The notes under the pieces are model-generated. The model had not been told where the DNA came from and did not search any database. It saw only the letters and a program-made list of their open reading frames with translations. From Flavobacteriales bacterium (GTDB lineage Bacteria > Bacteroidota > Bacteroidia > Flavobacteriales_F > PHOS-HE28): a stretch of DNA of 64,000 nt. Shown here piece after piece: positions 1 to 7,628 of this stretch; the stretch's first letter is position 1, and each line of letters begins with the position of its first letter. The stretch covers positions 124,001 to 188,000 of the forward strand of contig JAHBUK010000003.1 in assembly GCA_019638115.1 (NCBI GenBank). The letters are read 5' to 3'. A program made the position numbers and the translations under genes.

Positions 1-125
1 AAATGTTCCCGACAGGTAAGCGTTCGGACCCGATAGTCCCCGTTGTAGCGTTCCACGATGCGATCGAACGTTGTCCAGGGAAGATGCGCCATCAACTGGC
101 CGAAGACCGTGCTGCCCACATTCAT
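1..125 (-). CDS. IS4-family transposase, N-terminal part (runs off the window)
   Basis: Read on the reverse strand, an ATG at 125 opens a frame starting MNVGSTVFGQLMAHL and continuing to RYNGDYRVRT, uninterrupted to the window edge (41 codons). This matches the DUF4372-type N-terminal domain that begins many Bacteroidota IS4-family transposases, which typically read M-N-x-G-x-T-V-F-x-Q-L-M followed by R-Y-x-G-[DN]-Y-R-V-R. The catalytic DDE core lies outside the window, so whether the gene is intact cannot be judged. The role, cut-and-paste transposition of the IS, is known for the family and not shown here. Confidence 0.75.
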   Translation of the reverse strand, partial: MNVGSTVFGQLMAHLPWTTFDRIVERYNGDYRVRTLTCREH

Positions 126-268
126 GCAGAGTTCCTTGAGTTGCCCTCAAGGAAATCCAACTCAGTGAGCGCCGCCAGTTCAAATCCGCCCCACGCATTT
201 TCGTTCGTTATGCCGCGTCCATATTGGGCTCATCCTATGTTTGATCAAGGCTTAACCGGACACCAGTG
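1..268. mobile_element. Right end of an IS4-type insertion sequence (boundary tentative)
   Basis: The partial transposase is followed by about 140 bases of non-coding sequence. At 251-268 there is a possible terminal sequence, CTTAACCGGACACCAGTG, after which ordinary chromosomal sequence appears to begin. The other end of the element is outside the window, so the inverted-repeat partner and target duplication cannot be verified. The boundary at 268 is inference. Confidence 0.35.
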
Positions 269-342
269 ATGCGCGGGCGCTTTCGAACGATGTTGACGGC
301 ACGGAACGAAACGTATATTCGATGGACCAATACCCCACGGCC

Positions 343-1509
343 ATGAAGCACATCAGGGAGCCACTTTGTAGGACAGTGGCCGTATTCATGGCGCTATCAC
401 TTGCTGCAAGCGTCTGGTCTCAATGGGATTGTGCATACAACTTGAAGTTGCTGGACAGTGCTGGTGATGGATGGGGCGGCAGCACGGTCATGGTGATCAA
501 GGGCACACCGGGTGCCGTGGATACGACCTATTTCACGCTGGAGGCCGGGTTCGAGCAGGAGTTCATGGTCGAGGTGAACGTGGGTGATATCCTGGCGCTG
601 GTCTACAATGCAACGGGTCCGGACAATGAGCAGAACGGGATGCAGCTCTTGCTTTTCGGAGTACCCGTGTTCTACTCGTTCGATCTGACACCTGATGCGC
701 TCATCTATGCTGTTTTGTGCGATTGTACGCCGCCACCGTTCGACCAAAGCGAGTGCGTAGGCGGTTATTGGCTCTGTGATCCTCTTGGACCAAGCCAAAG
801 TTTCCCACTATCCGGACCGAACTGGATCGACGACCTCGATGCCACTAATGGTGGCTGTCTGGTACAGGAGAACCGAGGGGCCTGGTTCTGGATCAGCCTT
901 GAGGATGTCGGGGAGTTGGAGTTCACCATCAACCCTATCGCAGGTACCTTCGGGGACATGCGCGTGGACTTTGCGCTATGGTCCATGCCCCCCGGACCAT
1001 GGTGCCCAATGAGCGAGCCACCCATTCGCTGTTCGGCTGCGGATGTGACCGGCCCCAAGGGTTTGGTGAACGGTGCCACCGATGTTACGCAGGGTGCTGT
1101 TGGGGATTGCTGGCTGGCCCCGGTATCCGTGAATGGATCCTGGTATGGGGCGGATGTCTACGTTCTTTATGTGGACAATCCCACCCCGTACAACTTCAAC
1201 ATCACGTTGGAGTTCACAGGAGGGGTGGGGCCGGCTTGCACCGTCACAGCTTTGGATGGGTTGACCGCCACCGACCCAGCACCAATGCTCTGGCCGAACC
1301 CGGCCAACGGGTTGTTGCACATGGGTTGGCTGGACGGAGTGAGCAGGCCCATGAACTGGCGCGTTTTGGATGCCACGGGCCGCCTGCTTTTGGAAGGCCA
1401 TGACCAAGGGGAAGGGAGGACCGGCATCGAGCCATTGGGGCCGGGGTCTTATATCCTCCACTGGCAGTTTGTGGGCACCGGAGCGATCGGTGCGGCGCAT
1501 TTCGTGTAG
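343..1509 (+). CDS. Secreted protein with T9SS type A-like C-terminal domain
   Basis: Predicted exported protein of 388 residues. A signal peptide is visible from MKHIREPLCR through the hydrophobic VFMALSLAASVWSQ; the earlier in-frame ATG at 322 adds seven residues and is less likely. The first module holds LLDSAGDGWGG, a motif common in Bacteroidota T9SS cargo. A central PPC-like beta-sandwich region follows, beginning near FPLSGPNWIDDLDATNGGC. The end has the LWPNPANG...DATGRLL...LGPGSYILHW pattern of a type A sorting domain, used for outer-membrane translocation and surface attachment. It has no catalytic motif that I recognise. It stands alone between the IS end and the bestrophin gene. 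Confidence 0.75.
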   Translation: MKHIREPLCRTVAVFMALSLAASVWSQWDCAYNLKLLDSAGDGWGGSTVMVIKGTPGAVDTTYFTLEAGFEQEFMVEVNVGDILALVYNATGPDNEQNGMQLLLFGVPVFYSFDLTPDALIYAVLCDCTPPPFDQSECVGGYWLCDPLGPSQSFPLSGPNWIDDLDATNGGCLVQENRGAWFWISLEDVGELEFTINPIAGTFGDMRVDFALWSMPPGPWCPMSEPPIRCSAADVTGPKGLVNGATDVTQGAVGDCWLAPVSVNGSWYGADVYVLYVDNPTPYNFNITLEFTGGVGPACTVTALDGLTATDPAPMLWPNPANGLLHMGWLDGVSRPMNWRVLDATGRLLLEGHDQGEGRTGIEPLGPGSYILHWQFVGTGAIGAAHFV

Positions 1510-1666
1510 CAGTAGATCGGTCGGTGCGGTCACGTGATCGTGCAACCAAGGCCACACCTGATGCCTCGTGTCTCGGGGTTGCTGAAAGCTGAGGTGTGAA
1601 AGGTCATTTGTGAGGTGTGAAGGAGCGCCCACCTGACACCCCACCCCGCACATCCCCGCCCACCCC
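1510..1666. other. Intergenic spacer with repeated GAGGTGTGAA
   Basis: The word GAGGTGTGAA occurs twice about 20 bases apart (1591-1622). The spacer is otherwise featureless and leads into the bestrophin promoter. It resembles a short relative of the CACCTCC tracts found elsewhere in this window. Confidence 0.3.
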
Positions 1667-1674
1667 TACCTTTC
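1667..1674 (+). promoter_or_regulatory. -7 promoter box TACCTTTC of the bestrophin gene
   Basis: Matches the Bacteroidota TAnnTTTG box except at the last base. Only four bases separate it from the ATG at 1679, so the transcript would start at or next to the start codon. Confidence 0.5.
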
Positions 1675-1678
1675 CCCC

Positions 1679-2686
1679 ATGCACACCGGCCACCGTTACT
1701 CCGTGAAGCAGGTCTTCTTCTGGACCCGTCGCGAGCTTTACATATTCCTGCTCATTGCGGCGCTGCCCACCGCCGCATACGAGTTGCTGGACCTGAAGCA
1801 GCTCGTGTTGCCCTGGCTGCCCATCGCCTTGATCGGTACGGCCGTGGCCTTCATCGTGGGCTTCAAGAACAATGCGACCTACGACCGTTTGTGGGAGGCG
1901 CGGAAGATCTGGGGTGCCATCGTGAACGTGAGCCGCACCTGGGCCATCCAAGCGCGCGACCTGCCGATGTGTTCGCGCAGCGATGAGGCGGCACTGCGCG
2001 CGGTGCAACGCAGGTTGGTGTTGCGGCACGTGGGCTGGCTTACCGCGCTGCGTTACCAACTGCGGCAGCCGCGCGGCTGGGAGAGCATGCACTTGCCGCG
2101 CAACCGCGAGTTCTCCCGCTACTACACGGTGCCCGAATGGGCCGGCGACCTGCGCGAACGCTTGGGACCTTACCTGGACGCCGCCGAACGTGACACGGTG
2201 CTGGCCGCCGCCAACCCGGCCACGCAGTTGCTCGCTGCACAGAGCGCGGACATCCGCCTGCTGCACGAACAGGGCTGGCTGAGCGACTACCGCCACGTGC
2301 AACTGGCGCGCGTGCTGGGCCTGCTCTACGACGAACAGGGCAAGTGCGAACGCATCAAGAACTTCCCCTATCCGCGGCAGTTCGCCACGCTCAACCTCTA
2401 CTTCGTGTGGATCTTCATCGTGCTGCTGCCCTTCGGACTGGTGCAGGAGTTCGCCAAGCTGGGCGCTGGGTTCGTGTGGCTCACCATCCCCTTCGCCGCG
2501 CTGGTGTCGTGGATCTTCCACACCATGGACGCGATCGGCGAAGCCACCTCCAATCCCTTCGAGGGCGGCGCCAACGACATTCCCATGGCGGCACTTTCGC
2601 GCACCATCGAGATCGACCTGCTGCAGATGATCGGCGAGCAGGAGCTGCCCGCTCCCGTGCAGCCGCAGAACAACATCCTGTTGTGA
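1679..2686 (+). CDS. Bestrophin family ion channel
   Basis: A 335-residue membrane protein of the bestrophin (RFP-TM, UPF0187) family, pentameric anion or cation channels of the inner membrane. The N-terminus has the usual arrangement: a short cytoplasmic stretch, a first hydrophobic helix (IFLLIAALPTAAYELL), a second (LPWLPIALIGTAVAFIVGF) and then the characteristic FKNNATYDRLWEARKIWGAI. Two more hydrophobic helices follow near the end (LYFVWIFIVLLPFGLV and FVWLTIPFAALVSWIF), with the typical tail NPFEGGANDIPMAALSRTIEIDL. Length is normal. The start is fixed by the promoter-like box four bases upstream. The conducted ion cannot be told from sequence. Confidence 0.9.
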   Translation: MHTGHRYSVKQVFFWTRRELYIFLLIAALPTAAYELLDLKQLVLPWLPIALIGTAVAFIVGFKNNATYDRLWEARKIWGAIVNVSRTWAIQARDLPMCSRSDEAALRAVQRRLVLRHVGWLTALRYQLRQPRGWESMHLPRNREFSRYYTVPEWAGDLRERLGPYLDAAERDTVLAAANPATQLLAAQSADIRLLHEQGWLSDYRHVQLARVLGLLYDEQGKCERIKNFPYPRQFATLNLYFVWIFIVLLPFGLVQEFAKLGAGFVWLTIPFAALVSWIFHTMDAIGEATSNPFEGGANDIPMAALSRTIEIDLLQMIGEQELPAPVQPQNNILL

Positions 2687-2730
2687 AAGTCGGGTACTGC
2701 GACTGACACCTCCGCAACACCCCCGCCGGG

Positions 2731-2738
2731 TATCTTCG
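2731..2738 (+). promoter_or_regulatory. -7 promoter box TATCTTCG before the TonB receptor gene
   Basis: TATCTTCG lies nine bases before the ATG at 2748. The same word or one-base variants precede several other genes in this window, which supports it as this organism's -7 element. Confidence 0.5.
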
Positions 2739-2747
2739 CCCGTGCCC

Positions 2748-5075
2748 ATGCCCCGCCTGCTTCCCGTTCTGTTGTTGGTCCTGCTGCTGCTTGGCGCAAG
2801 GACCCTGCGCGCGCAGCCCGATGCGCAAGCCACCACCGCTGCGCTCACCGGCCGCATCAGCGATGCCGACAGCGACCGTCCGCTCCACGGTGCGCACGTG
2901 CTGCTCTGGGTGGGCGATACGTTGATCGGGGCCACCACGGACACGGCGGGCATCTACCGATTTGCAGCTGTGCCCACCGGCATACACACCGTGGAGGCCC
3001 GCGCCATGGGCTACTGGACCGACCTGGCCCGCGAGGTGTGGGTGCGTGCCGGACGCGAGGAACGCGTGGACCTGGCGCTGCGCCGCCACTCCAGCGAACT
3101 GGTGATGGTGGAGGTGTACGGCGCCGCACCGCAACGGCTGCTGCCCCTGGGCACCGTGCCGCTCACCGTGGAACAGAGCCTGCGCTACCCCGCCACCTTC
3201 TTCGATCCTGCGCGCCTGGCCATGAGCCACGCGGGGGTGAGCTCCACCAACGACCAGGCGAACCACCTCAGCATCCGCGGCAATGGTCCGGCGGTGAACG
3301 CCTGGCTGCTGGAAGGTGCCGAGATCGTGAACCCCAACCACCTCACCAACGCCGGCACGCCCAGCGACCGACCCACGCTGAGCGGGGGCGGCACCACCAT
3401 CCTCAGCGCGCAGTTGCTGGGCACTTCGCGCCTGCTGCTGGGTGGCTTCGGTGCGCAGTATGGCAATGCGCTCGGCGGCATCATGGACCTGCGCTTGCGG
3501 CCCGGCACCACGGCGCGTCCCTCCTTCACCGCGCAGGCCGGCCTCATCGGCATCGACCTCAGTGCGGAAGGCCCCTTCCGTGCTGGCGGCAAGGCCTCGT
3601 ACCTCATCAACTACCGCTACTCCACCCTGGGCCTGCTCAGCGCCATGGGCGTGGCCTTGGGCGATGAGGCCATCACCTTCCAGGACCTCGCCTTCCACCT
3701 CAACCTGCCGCTCGGCTCGCGCACGCAGATCACCGTCTTCGGCATGGGCGGCAGCAGCAGCAACCGTTTCGCCGCCAAGGACAGCACCGAATGGGAGGTG
3801 GACAAGGACAGCCAGAACATCGACTACACCGGGCTGGTGGGCGTGGGGGGCCTTACACTGCGCCAGGCCGTGGGCGCCAATGCCGTGTGGCGCACCACCG
3901 CGGTGATCTCGCGCAACCAACAGGAGCGGGTGGAGGAGGGCCCCTTCTTCGCACGCCGCGGTGCGCGCTTCACCGTGCGCAACGCCTTGGCGGAACAGAA
4001 GCTGGCGGTGCACAGCTACCTGCGCGGCAAGTGGAGTCCGCGCACCGCCTACCAAGTGGGGGCGAACATCCTGGAGCGCAAAGTGGAGAAGGACGATCTG
4101 TTCAGTGAGAACGTGGTGGGCTGGCTGCTGCGGCCCTACGCGGAACTGGACCACGCGATCACCGACCGCCTGCGCGCGGAGCTGGGACTGGGCTGGTCGT
4201 ACTACACGCCCAACGGCTCGGAGGTGCTGGAGCCGCGCCTCGCCCTGCGCTACGGCCTACGCAAGGGCCGCAGCATCAGCCTCGCCGCCGGACAACGCGG
4301 CATGCTGCCGCAGGTGCAATCCTTCATCGTGTCGCCCATCGTGTTCGGATCGGACAACCGCAACGTGGGCATCACCCGCGCGCAGGACCTCGTGCTGGCT
4401 TACGACCACCCCTTCAACCCGCAGGTGGTGCTGCACGCCGAGGCATTCGTGCAGCGCCAGGTGCATGTGCCGGTGGGCGATCGCAGTGGCTTCGGTGCCG
4501 GTTCGCTGTCCACCCTCAGTATGGTGAACGTGTGGAACGAGTTGTACTACACGCAGTTCAACGGGCGTGGCGAGGCCACCAACGCGGGCCTTGAGCTGGG
4601 CCTGTCGCACGGCTTCCACCGCGGGCTCTTCTACCAGGTGAACGCCACCTTGCTGGATGCGCGCTACACCGACTTCTCCGGCAGGGAGCACAACAGCCGC
4701 TGGAACACCGGCGGCATGGGCAACGTGGTGCTGGGGTGCGAGTGGGAGAAGCAGGGGGCCGATGCCAAACGCACCTGGGGCGTGAACGGCCGTGTGAACG
4801 TGAGCGGCGGCCAGCGCTACACGCCGGTGCCCGACAACCCCGGCGTGGTGCCCGAGCCCTTCTCCGCGCAGAACGCCACCTACCACCGCGTGGACCTGCG
4901 CGTGTACCGCAAACGCGAGCACAAGGAGCGCACCGGCATGTGGTCGCTGGACCTGCTGAACGTGCTGAACACGCAGAACGAAGCCTTCCGCTACTACGAC
5001 TACCGACAACGCCAGGTGCTGACGCAGTACCAATTGGGCCTCATCCCCAACCTGAGCTACCGCGTGGAATTCTGA
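2748..5075 (+). CDS. TonB-dependent outer-membrane receptor with carboxypeptidase-regulatory-like domain
   Basis: About 775 residues. A signal peptide (LLPVLLLVLLLLGARTLRAQ) is followed by a carboxypeptidase-regulatory-like beta-sandwich (about residues 30-105, LTGRISDADSDRPLHGAHV). Next come a plug domain (about 125-230, with SIRGNGPAVNAWLLEGAEI and GGFGAQYGNALGGIMDLRL) and a 22-strand-type barrel ending in an aromatic-rich strand, LIPNLSYRVEF. It would import an unidentified ligand across the outer membrane using TonB energy. No SusD partner is adjacent. Start chosen at ATG 2748; GTG 2742 adds two residues. Its stop codon overlaps the start of the next gene (TGATG), so the two are probably co-transcribed and translationally coupled. 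Confidence 0.88.
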   Translation: MPRLLPVLLLVLLLLGARTLRAQPDAQATTAALTGRISDADSDRPLHGAHVLLWVGDTLIGATTDTAGIYRFAAVPTGIHTVEARAMGYWTDLAREVWVRAGREERVDLALRRHSSELVMVEVYGAAPQRLLPLGTVPLTVEQSLRYPATFFDPARLAMSHAGVSSTNDQANHLSIRGNGPAVNAWLLEGAEIVNPNHLTNAGTPSDRPTLSGGGTTILSAQLLGTSRLLLGGFGAQYGNALGGIMDLRLRPGTTARPSFTAQAGLIGIDLSAEGPFRAGGKASYLINYRYSTLGLLSAMGVALGDEAITFQDLAFHLNLPLGSRTQITVFGMGGSSSNRFAAKDSTEWEVDKDSQNIDYTGLVGVGGLTLRQAVGANAVWRTTAVISRNQQERVEEGPFFARRGARFTVRNALAEQKLAVHSYLRGKWSPRTAYQVGANILERKVEKDDLFSENVVGWLLRPYAELDHAITDRLRAELGLGWSYYTPNGSEVLEPRLALRYGLRKGRSISLAAGQRGMLPQVQSFIVSPIVFGSDNRNVGITRAQDLVLAYDHPFNPQVVLHAEAFVQRQVHVPVGDRSGFGAGSLSTLSMVNVWNELYYTQFNGRGEATNAGLELGLSHGFHRGLFYQVNATLLDARYTDFSGREHNSRWNTGGMGNVVLGCEWEKQGADAKRTWGVNGRVNVSGGQRYTPVPDNPGVVPEPFSAQNATYHRVDLRVYRKREHKERTGMWSLDLLNVLNTQNEAFRYYDYRQRQVLTQYQLGLIPNLSYRVEF

Positions 5076-5452
5076 TGCCCATGAAGAAGCTGCTCCACCT
5101 CCTGCTCGCGCTCGTGTTCGCGGCCTTCGCCTACTTCAACCTGAACGATCCCGACCCCTTCCTTTGGGTGACCGCCTACGCTGCCGTGGCGCTGCTATTC
5201 GTGTGGGCCGCCTTCGGAAGCGTGGACCGGCGCATACCTGGCTGGTACGCCCTGGCGCTCATCGGCTGGATGCTCACCCTGCTCCCCGGCATGATCGATT
5301 GGGTGGCGGCAGGTTTCCCTTCCATCACCGCCGAGATGCAAGCGACGGAGCCGCACATCGAAGTGGTGCGTGAATTCCTTGGCCTGTTGATCGCCGTGCT
5401 GGCGCTGGCCTGGCTCACGGCCACCACCCCGAAGGATCCGGCAAAGGCCTGA
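5075..5452 (+). CDS. TMEM220-like small membrane protein
   Basis: A 125-residue protein with four hydrophobic segments: LLHLLLALVFAAFAYF, FLWVTAYAAVALLFVWAAF, WYALALIGWMLTLLPG and FLGLLIAVLALAWLTA. The motif FNLNDPDPFLWV after the first helix is the hallmark of the transmembrane 220 family, whose function is unknown. The start overlaps the stop of the TonB receptor gene; ATG 5081 (MKKLLHLL) is a second possible start. Location is probably the inner membrane. A longer in-frame opening upstream is only the shadow of the receptor gene. Confidence 0.8.
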   Translation: MPMKKLLHLLLALVFAAFAYFNLNDPDPFLWVTAYAAVALLFVWAAFGSVDRRIPGWYALALIGWMLTLLPGMIDWVAAGFPSITAEMQATEPHIEVVREFLGLLIAVLALAWLTATTPKDPAKA

Positions 5453-5455
5453 ACG

Positions 5456-6109
5456 ATGCGTGTCCCGGCCTGCCTTGTCGCGCTGCTGATCGCGCTGTTG
5501 CCGGTGGATGCCGTAGCACAGCGCACAGGCTACGGCCTGGAGATGACCGGCATCTTCGGACCGGATGCATTCCTCACCTCGGGCCTCAACGTGTTCGGCT
5601 CGTTCCGGGCACCGGGTAAACGAAGCGCCTTGCTGGCGTTCTCATCGGCAGAAGTGGGACGCAAGGACTTCGAGAGCCTCTTCGATGCGAAGCGCGTGAT
5701 GCTCTCCTGGCGTGTGGGAGCAGGTTACGTGTTGAACTACCGCAACGAGCGCGATGTGTTCGGCGTGGGACCTTACCTCGCGTACTGCCAACACCACCAC
5801 CGCGACACCAACGACCCGGATCATGAACTGCGCTGGGTGCGTCCCTACATGCAGCTTGGCGCCGTGCTTTCGTGGACCCGTTTGGTGGGCGATGGGCGCC
5901 TGGGTATCGAGTTGCGCGGCACCCCGGCATTGATGGGCCCCGTGGGTGATACCGAGCGCGTGCGCAGCGATGTGCCTGCCGCCGCAACCTGGGTATTCCC
6001 GTTCACGCTCTGTCTTTCCCTGCGCATCGATAAGGCAGGGGAGAAGAGCAATACCCGCGGACGCGATACCAGCACCGCACTTCCCCGGAACATCGTTCCT
6101 TCGCTGTAG
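5456..6109 (+). CDS. Hypothetical exported protein, possible outer-membrane barrel
   Basis: A 217-residue protein with a signal peptide (CLVALLIALLPVDAVAQ). The body has alternating hydrophobic strands and aromatic residues (SALLAFSSAEVG, VMLSWRVGAGYVLNYR, DVFGVGPYLAYCQHHH, PYMQLGAVLSWTRLV), as expected of a small outer-membrane beta-barrel, but I do not recognise a family. The last 25 residues are polar and probably disordered. It starts three bases after the TMEM220-like gene and ends two bases before the transporter gene, so it belongs to the same transcription unit. Function unknown. Confidence 0.65.
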   Translation: MRVPACLVALLIALLPVDAVAQRTGYGLEMTGIFGPDAFLTSGLNVFGSFRAPGKRSALLAFSSAEVGRKDFESLFDAKRVMLSWRVGAGYVLNYRNERDVFGVGPYLAYCQHHHRDTNDPDHELRWVRPYMQLGAVLSWTRLVGDGRLGIELRGTPALMGPVGDTERVRSDVPAAATWVFPFTLCLSLRIDKAGEKSNTRGRDTSTALPRNIVPSL

Positions 6110-6111
6110 CG

Positions 6112-7599
6112 ATGAAGGTTAACCTGCGCACCCTGCTCTTTCAGTTGGCTGGTCCGCTGCTGGCGGTGCTCGTGTATTTCCTGATGCGGCACCACGGCGG
6201 CCCGCCCGCGCTCATGGCGGCACTGGTGGCGTGGATGGCCCTGTGGTGGATCACCGAGGCCGTGCCCATTCCCGTCACCTCCATCCTGCCGCTGGTGCTC
6301 TATCCGCTCTTCGGTGTGGATACCGTTGCCAACACCGCCGCCCATTACGGCAAGGACATCATCTTCCTCTTCCTCGGTGGCTTCATCATCGCGCTGGGCA
6401 TTGAACGTTGCGGCCTGCACCGGCGCATCGCACTGGGCATCATGGCGCGCGTGGGCAGCAGCTCCGAGCGCTTGGTGCTGGGCGTTATGGCGGCCTGCGC
6501 GCTGCTGAGCATGTGGATCAACAGCACCGCCGCCACGCTGGTGATGCTGCCCATCGCATTGAGCCTGATCGACGACGAGGATGCACCGGCCGAGGCCCGC
6601 AAGCGCCTCACCGTACCGCTGCTGCTCGCCGTGGCCTACGGCGCCACCATCGGCGGCATGGCCACACCCGTGGGCACTCCACCCAACCTGGTGTTCCTGG
6701 GCCTGTGGAAGAAGCTCTATCCCGAGGCGGACAGCATCGGCTTCGGGCAGTGGATGGCCACCGGACTGCCCTTCGCACTGCTCTTCCTGGGTGTGGCCTG
6801 GCTTCTGCTCACGCGTCTGGTGTTCCGCTTGAAGGGCGATGCGCTGGGCACAGCCGATGCCGTGCGGGAGCGCCTGCGTGCGCTGGGTCCTGCCACGCGC
6901 GACGAATGGCTGGCGGGAACCGTGTTCGCACTGGTGGCACTGCTGTGGATGACCGGCGACACGTTGAAGCAGGGCGAGCTGGTGCTCTACACCGGCTGGC
7001 GCGATCGGGCCGACATGTTGAAGGAGGTGAACGATGCGGCCATCGCCGTGTTCGGTGCGGTGCTGCTCTTCCTGTTGCCGGCGGACAAACGCATGCGGCA
7101 ACCGCACGATGCCTATTCCACCCACGAGGAGGGCCGCGCGCTCATGAGCTGGGGCTTCGCCGAACAGCGCGTTCCCTGGGGCGTCCTGCTGCTCATCGGT
7201 GGTGGATTCGCACTGGCAGCGGGCGTGGACAAGGCAGGGCTCAGCACCATCATCGGCGAGAGCATGGTGGGCCTCGGCAAATTGCCCCTGCCCATCCTCA
7301 TCGGTGCAGTGGCGCTCATCGTTTGCCTCCTCAGCGAACTCGGCAGCAACACCGCCACCGCCAGCTTGGTGATCCCCATCCTTGCCGCCATGGCCACACG
7401 CTGGGGCATGGACCCGCAGAGCATCCTGTGGCCCGCCACGCTCGCCGCCAGCCTGGGTTTCATGCTGCCCGTGGCCAGCCCCATGCAGACCATCGTCTTC
7501 GGCACCGGCCGCATACCCATGCGCCAAATGGTGAAGGGCGGCGTGTGGATGGACCTGATCGGGGTGCTGCTGCTGATGCTGTTCTTCGGGTGGCGGTGA
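6112..7599 (+). CDS. SLC13/DASS family sodium-coupled anion transporter
   Basis: A 495-residue inner-membrane carrier of the divalent anion:sodium symporter family (dicarboxylates, sulfate or related anions). Visible hallmarks are WWITEAVPIPVTSILPLVL in the N-terminal scaffold, the two Ser-Asn-Thr-type substrate and sodium motifs INSTAATLVMLPIA (about residues 136-149) and ELGSNTATASLVIPI (about 409-423), and ATPVGTPPNLVFLG after the first. About eleven or twelve hydrophobic segments fit the family, and the length is usual. The substrate cannot be assigned. The start follows the previous stop by two bases. A long antisense opening across the gene reflects high-GC codon use only. Confidence 0.9.
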   Translation: MKVNLRTLLFQLAGPLLAVLVYFLMRHHGGPPALMAALVAWMALWWITEAVPIPVTSILPLVLYPLFGVDTVANTAAHYGKDIIFLFLGGFIIALGIERCGLHRRIALGIMARVGSSSERLVLGVMAACALLSMWINSTAATLVMLPIALSLIDDEDAPAEARKRLTVPLLLAVAYGATIGGMATPVGTPPNLVFLGLWKKLYPEADSIGFGQWMATGLPFALLFLGVAWLLLTRLVFRLKGDALGTADAVRERLRALGPATRDEWLAGTVFALVALLWMTGDTLKQGELVLYTGWRDRADMLKEVNDAAIAVFGAVLLFLLPADKRMRQPHDAYSTHEEGRALMSWGFAEQRVPWGVLLLIGGGFALAAGVDKAGLSTIIGESMVGLGKLPLPILIGAVALIVCLLSELGSNTATASLVIPILAAMATRWGMDPQSILWPATLAASLGFMLPVASPMQTIVFGTGRIPMRQMVKGGVWMDLIGVLLLMLFFGWR

Positions 7600-7628
7600 A
7601 GGGGTCTGTGAAGCCGTATTTTGTTCCC

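Noticed and set aside
3..269. 88-codon forward frame at the window start
   Set aside because: It is antisense to the partial IS4 transposase, which has a clear family match.
2481..4154. 557-codon open frame on the reverse strand across the TonB receptor gene
   Set aside because: It is antisense to a clearly coding gene; high GC removes stop codons. The His/Arg/Gly-rich translation has no family features.
6408..7628. Apparent 400-codon N-terminal extension of the LytS-type kinase
   Set aside because: It is the out-of-frame shadow of the SLC13 transporter gene; the kinase has its own signal segment and promoter-like box at 7629.
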